Source: Actinacidiphila fildesensis (GTDB lineage Bacteria; Actinomycetota; Actinomycetes; Streptomycetales; Streptomycetaceae). Taken from it: a stretch of 64,000 bases of DNA. The notes beneath the pieces are model-generated. The model saw only the letters and a list, made by a program, of their open reading frames with translations, did not search any database and was not told the DNA's origin. Location: NCBI RefSeq assembly GCF_042652185.1, contig NZ_JBHSIX010000003.1. The stretch is one strand, 5' to 3'. How positions within the stretch are numbered: position 1 is the stretch's first letter; each line of letters begins with the position of its first letter. A program made the position numbers and the translations under genes. Shown piece after piece: positions 63,594 through 64,000 of the stretch.

Positions 63594-64000
63594 GTGACAC
63601 AGCCTTCGTACCTCCGGTATCCGCATGTAAACGGTGAGTTGGTCGCTTTTGTCGCCGAGGACGACGTCTGGGTGGCGCCGCTCGACGGCGGGCGTGCCTG
63701 GCGCGTCAGCGCCGACAACATGCCGGTCGACCATCCGCGCATCTCGCCGGACGGAACGACGGTCGCCTGGACCTCCACCCGCGACGGAGCGCCCGAGGTG
63801 CACGTGGCACCCGTCGACGGCGGCCCGTCACGGCGGCTGACGCACTGGGGCAGCGCGAAGACCTCGGTGCGCGGCTGGACGCCGGACGGCGAGGTCGTCG
63901 CGATCAGCACGCAGGGCCAGCCCTCGCTGCGCCGCACCTGGGCTCGGGCGCTGCCGCTGGACGGCGGCCCCGCGCGCACGCTGCCGTACGGACCGGTCGG
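63594..64000 (+). CDS. Tricorn-type S41 peptidase, N-terminal part (cut by window edge)
   Basis: The first 135 residues are visible. YLRYPHVNGELVAFVAEDDV, WVAPLDGGRAWRVSA, HPRISPDGTTVAWTSTRDG and APEVHVAPVDGGPSRRLTHW are WD40/PD40-like propeller blades as in tricorn protease homologues. The catalytic S41 domain would lie beyond the window. GTG 63594 is preceded by TAATGT (63582-63587) at 6 nt, and GGCGGA in between could also serve as ribosome-binding site. No signal peptide is seen, so it should act in the cytoplasm on peptides from other proteases. Confidence 0.85.
   Translation, partial: MTQPSYLRYPHVNGELVAFVAEDDVWVAPLDGGRAWRVSADNMPVDHPRISPDGTTVAWTSTRDGAPEVHVAPVDGGPSRRLTHWGSAKTSVRGWTPDGEVVAISTQGQPSLRRTWARALPLDGGPARTLPYGPV

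Overview
The window is a stretch of a Streptomyces (or very close relative) chromosome core. The evidence is very high G+C with strongly G/C-biased third codon positions, many GTG starts, GC-rich stem-loop terminators, genes apparently read from leaderless mRNAs, and the gene order RNase E/G - rplU - rpmA - obg ... proB - proA ... nadD - LCP - rsfS ... leuS ... comEA - comEC ... holA - rpsT - lepA ... hemW - hrcA - dnaJ - rsmE. There is no rRNA, insertion sequence, phage or CRISPR array.

Layout. 1-8.2 kb: end of an unidentified gene, a radical-SAM-associated DUF2344 protein, a large RNase E/G with repeat-rich arms, L21 and L27, and the Obg GTPase. 8.2-14.6 kb: a cell-envelope block with a GT2 glycosyltransferase, a 1,189-residue GT2/CDP-glycerol glycerophosphotransferase and a galE-like epimerase. 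14.7-18 kb: proB, a small conserved gene and proA. 18-24.8 kb: two membrane proteins sharing an N-terminal motif, an M48 protease, a 50-residue membrane peptide, nadD, an LCP ligase, rsfS and a histidine phosphatase. 24.86-33.26 kb: two identical tRNA-Ala(GGC) genes bracket an accessory block of regulators, exporters, an ene-reductase broken by a frameshift, and a GT87 mannosyltransferase. 33.8-44.3 kb: a secreted sedolisin, leuS behind what looks like a leucine attenuator, a coiled-coil membrane protein, DegV, and comEA-comEC. 44.3-48.8 kb: a second accessory block (ArsR-MFS operon, amino-acid permease, PNPOx-like protein). 48.8-64 kb: holA, rpsT, lepA, an acyl-CoA ligase, hemW, a DUF3097 gene whose 5' end is duplicated, an MBL hydrolase, the CIRCE-hrcA-dnaJ heat-shock operon, a nitronate-monooxygenase-like gene with rsmE, a TTA-containing lipoprotein gene and the start of a tricorn-type protease.

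Much of the window serves translation and ribosome assembly (L21, L27, S20, Obg, RsfS, RsmE, LepA, LeuS, two tRNAs), RNA turnover, proline and NAD synthesis, and wall-polymer assembly (GT2, CDP-glycerol transferase, epimerase, LCP protein). The accessory blocks consist mainly of regulator-transporter pairs with visible operators.

The most interesting signals are: a 12-codon leader peptide with three consecutive leucine codons, followed by two hairpins and a T6 tract ahead of leuS; the tRNA-bracketed island; two genes that appear to start with CTG; about fifteen genes with a -10-like hexamer exactly 6-7 nt before the start codon; a twin-operator MarR promoter; and a 45-bp duplication that has left a 19-codon mini-ORF upstream of its own gene.
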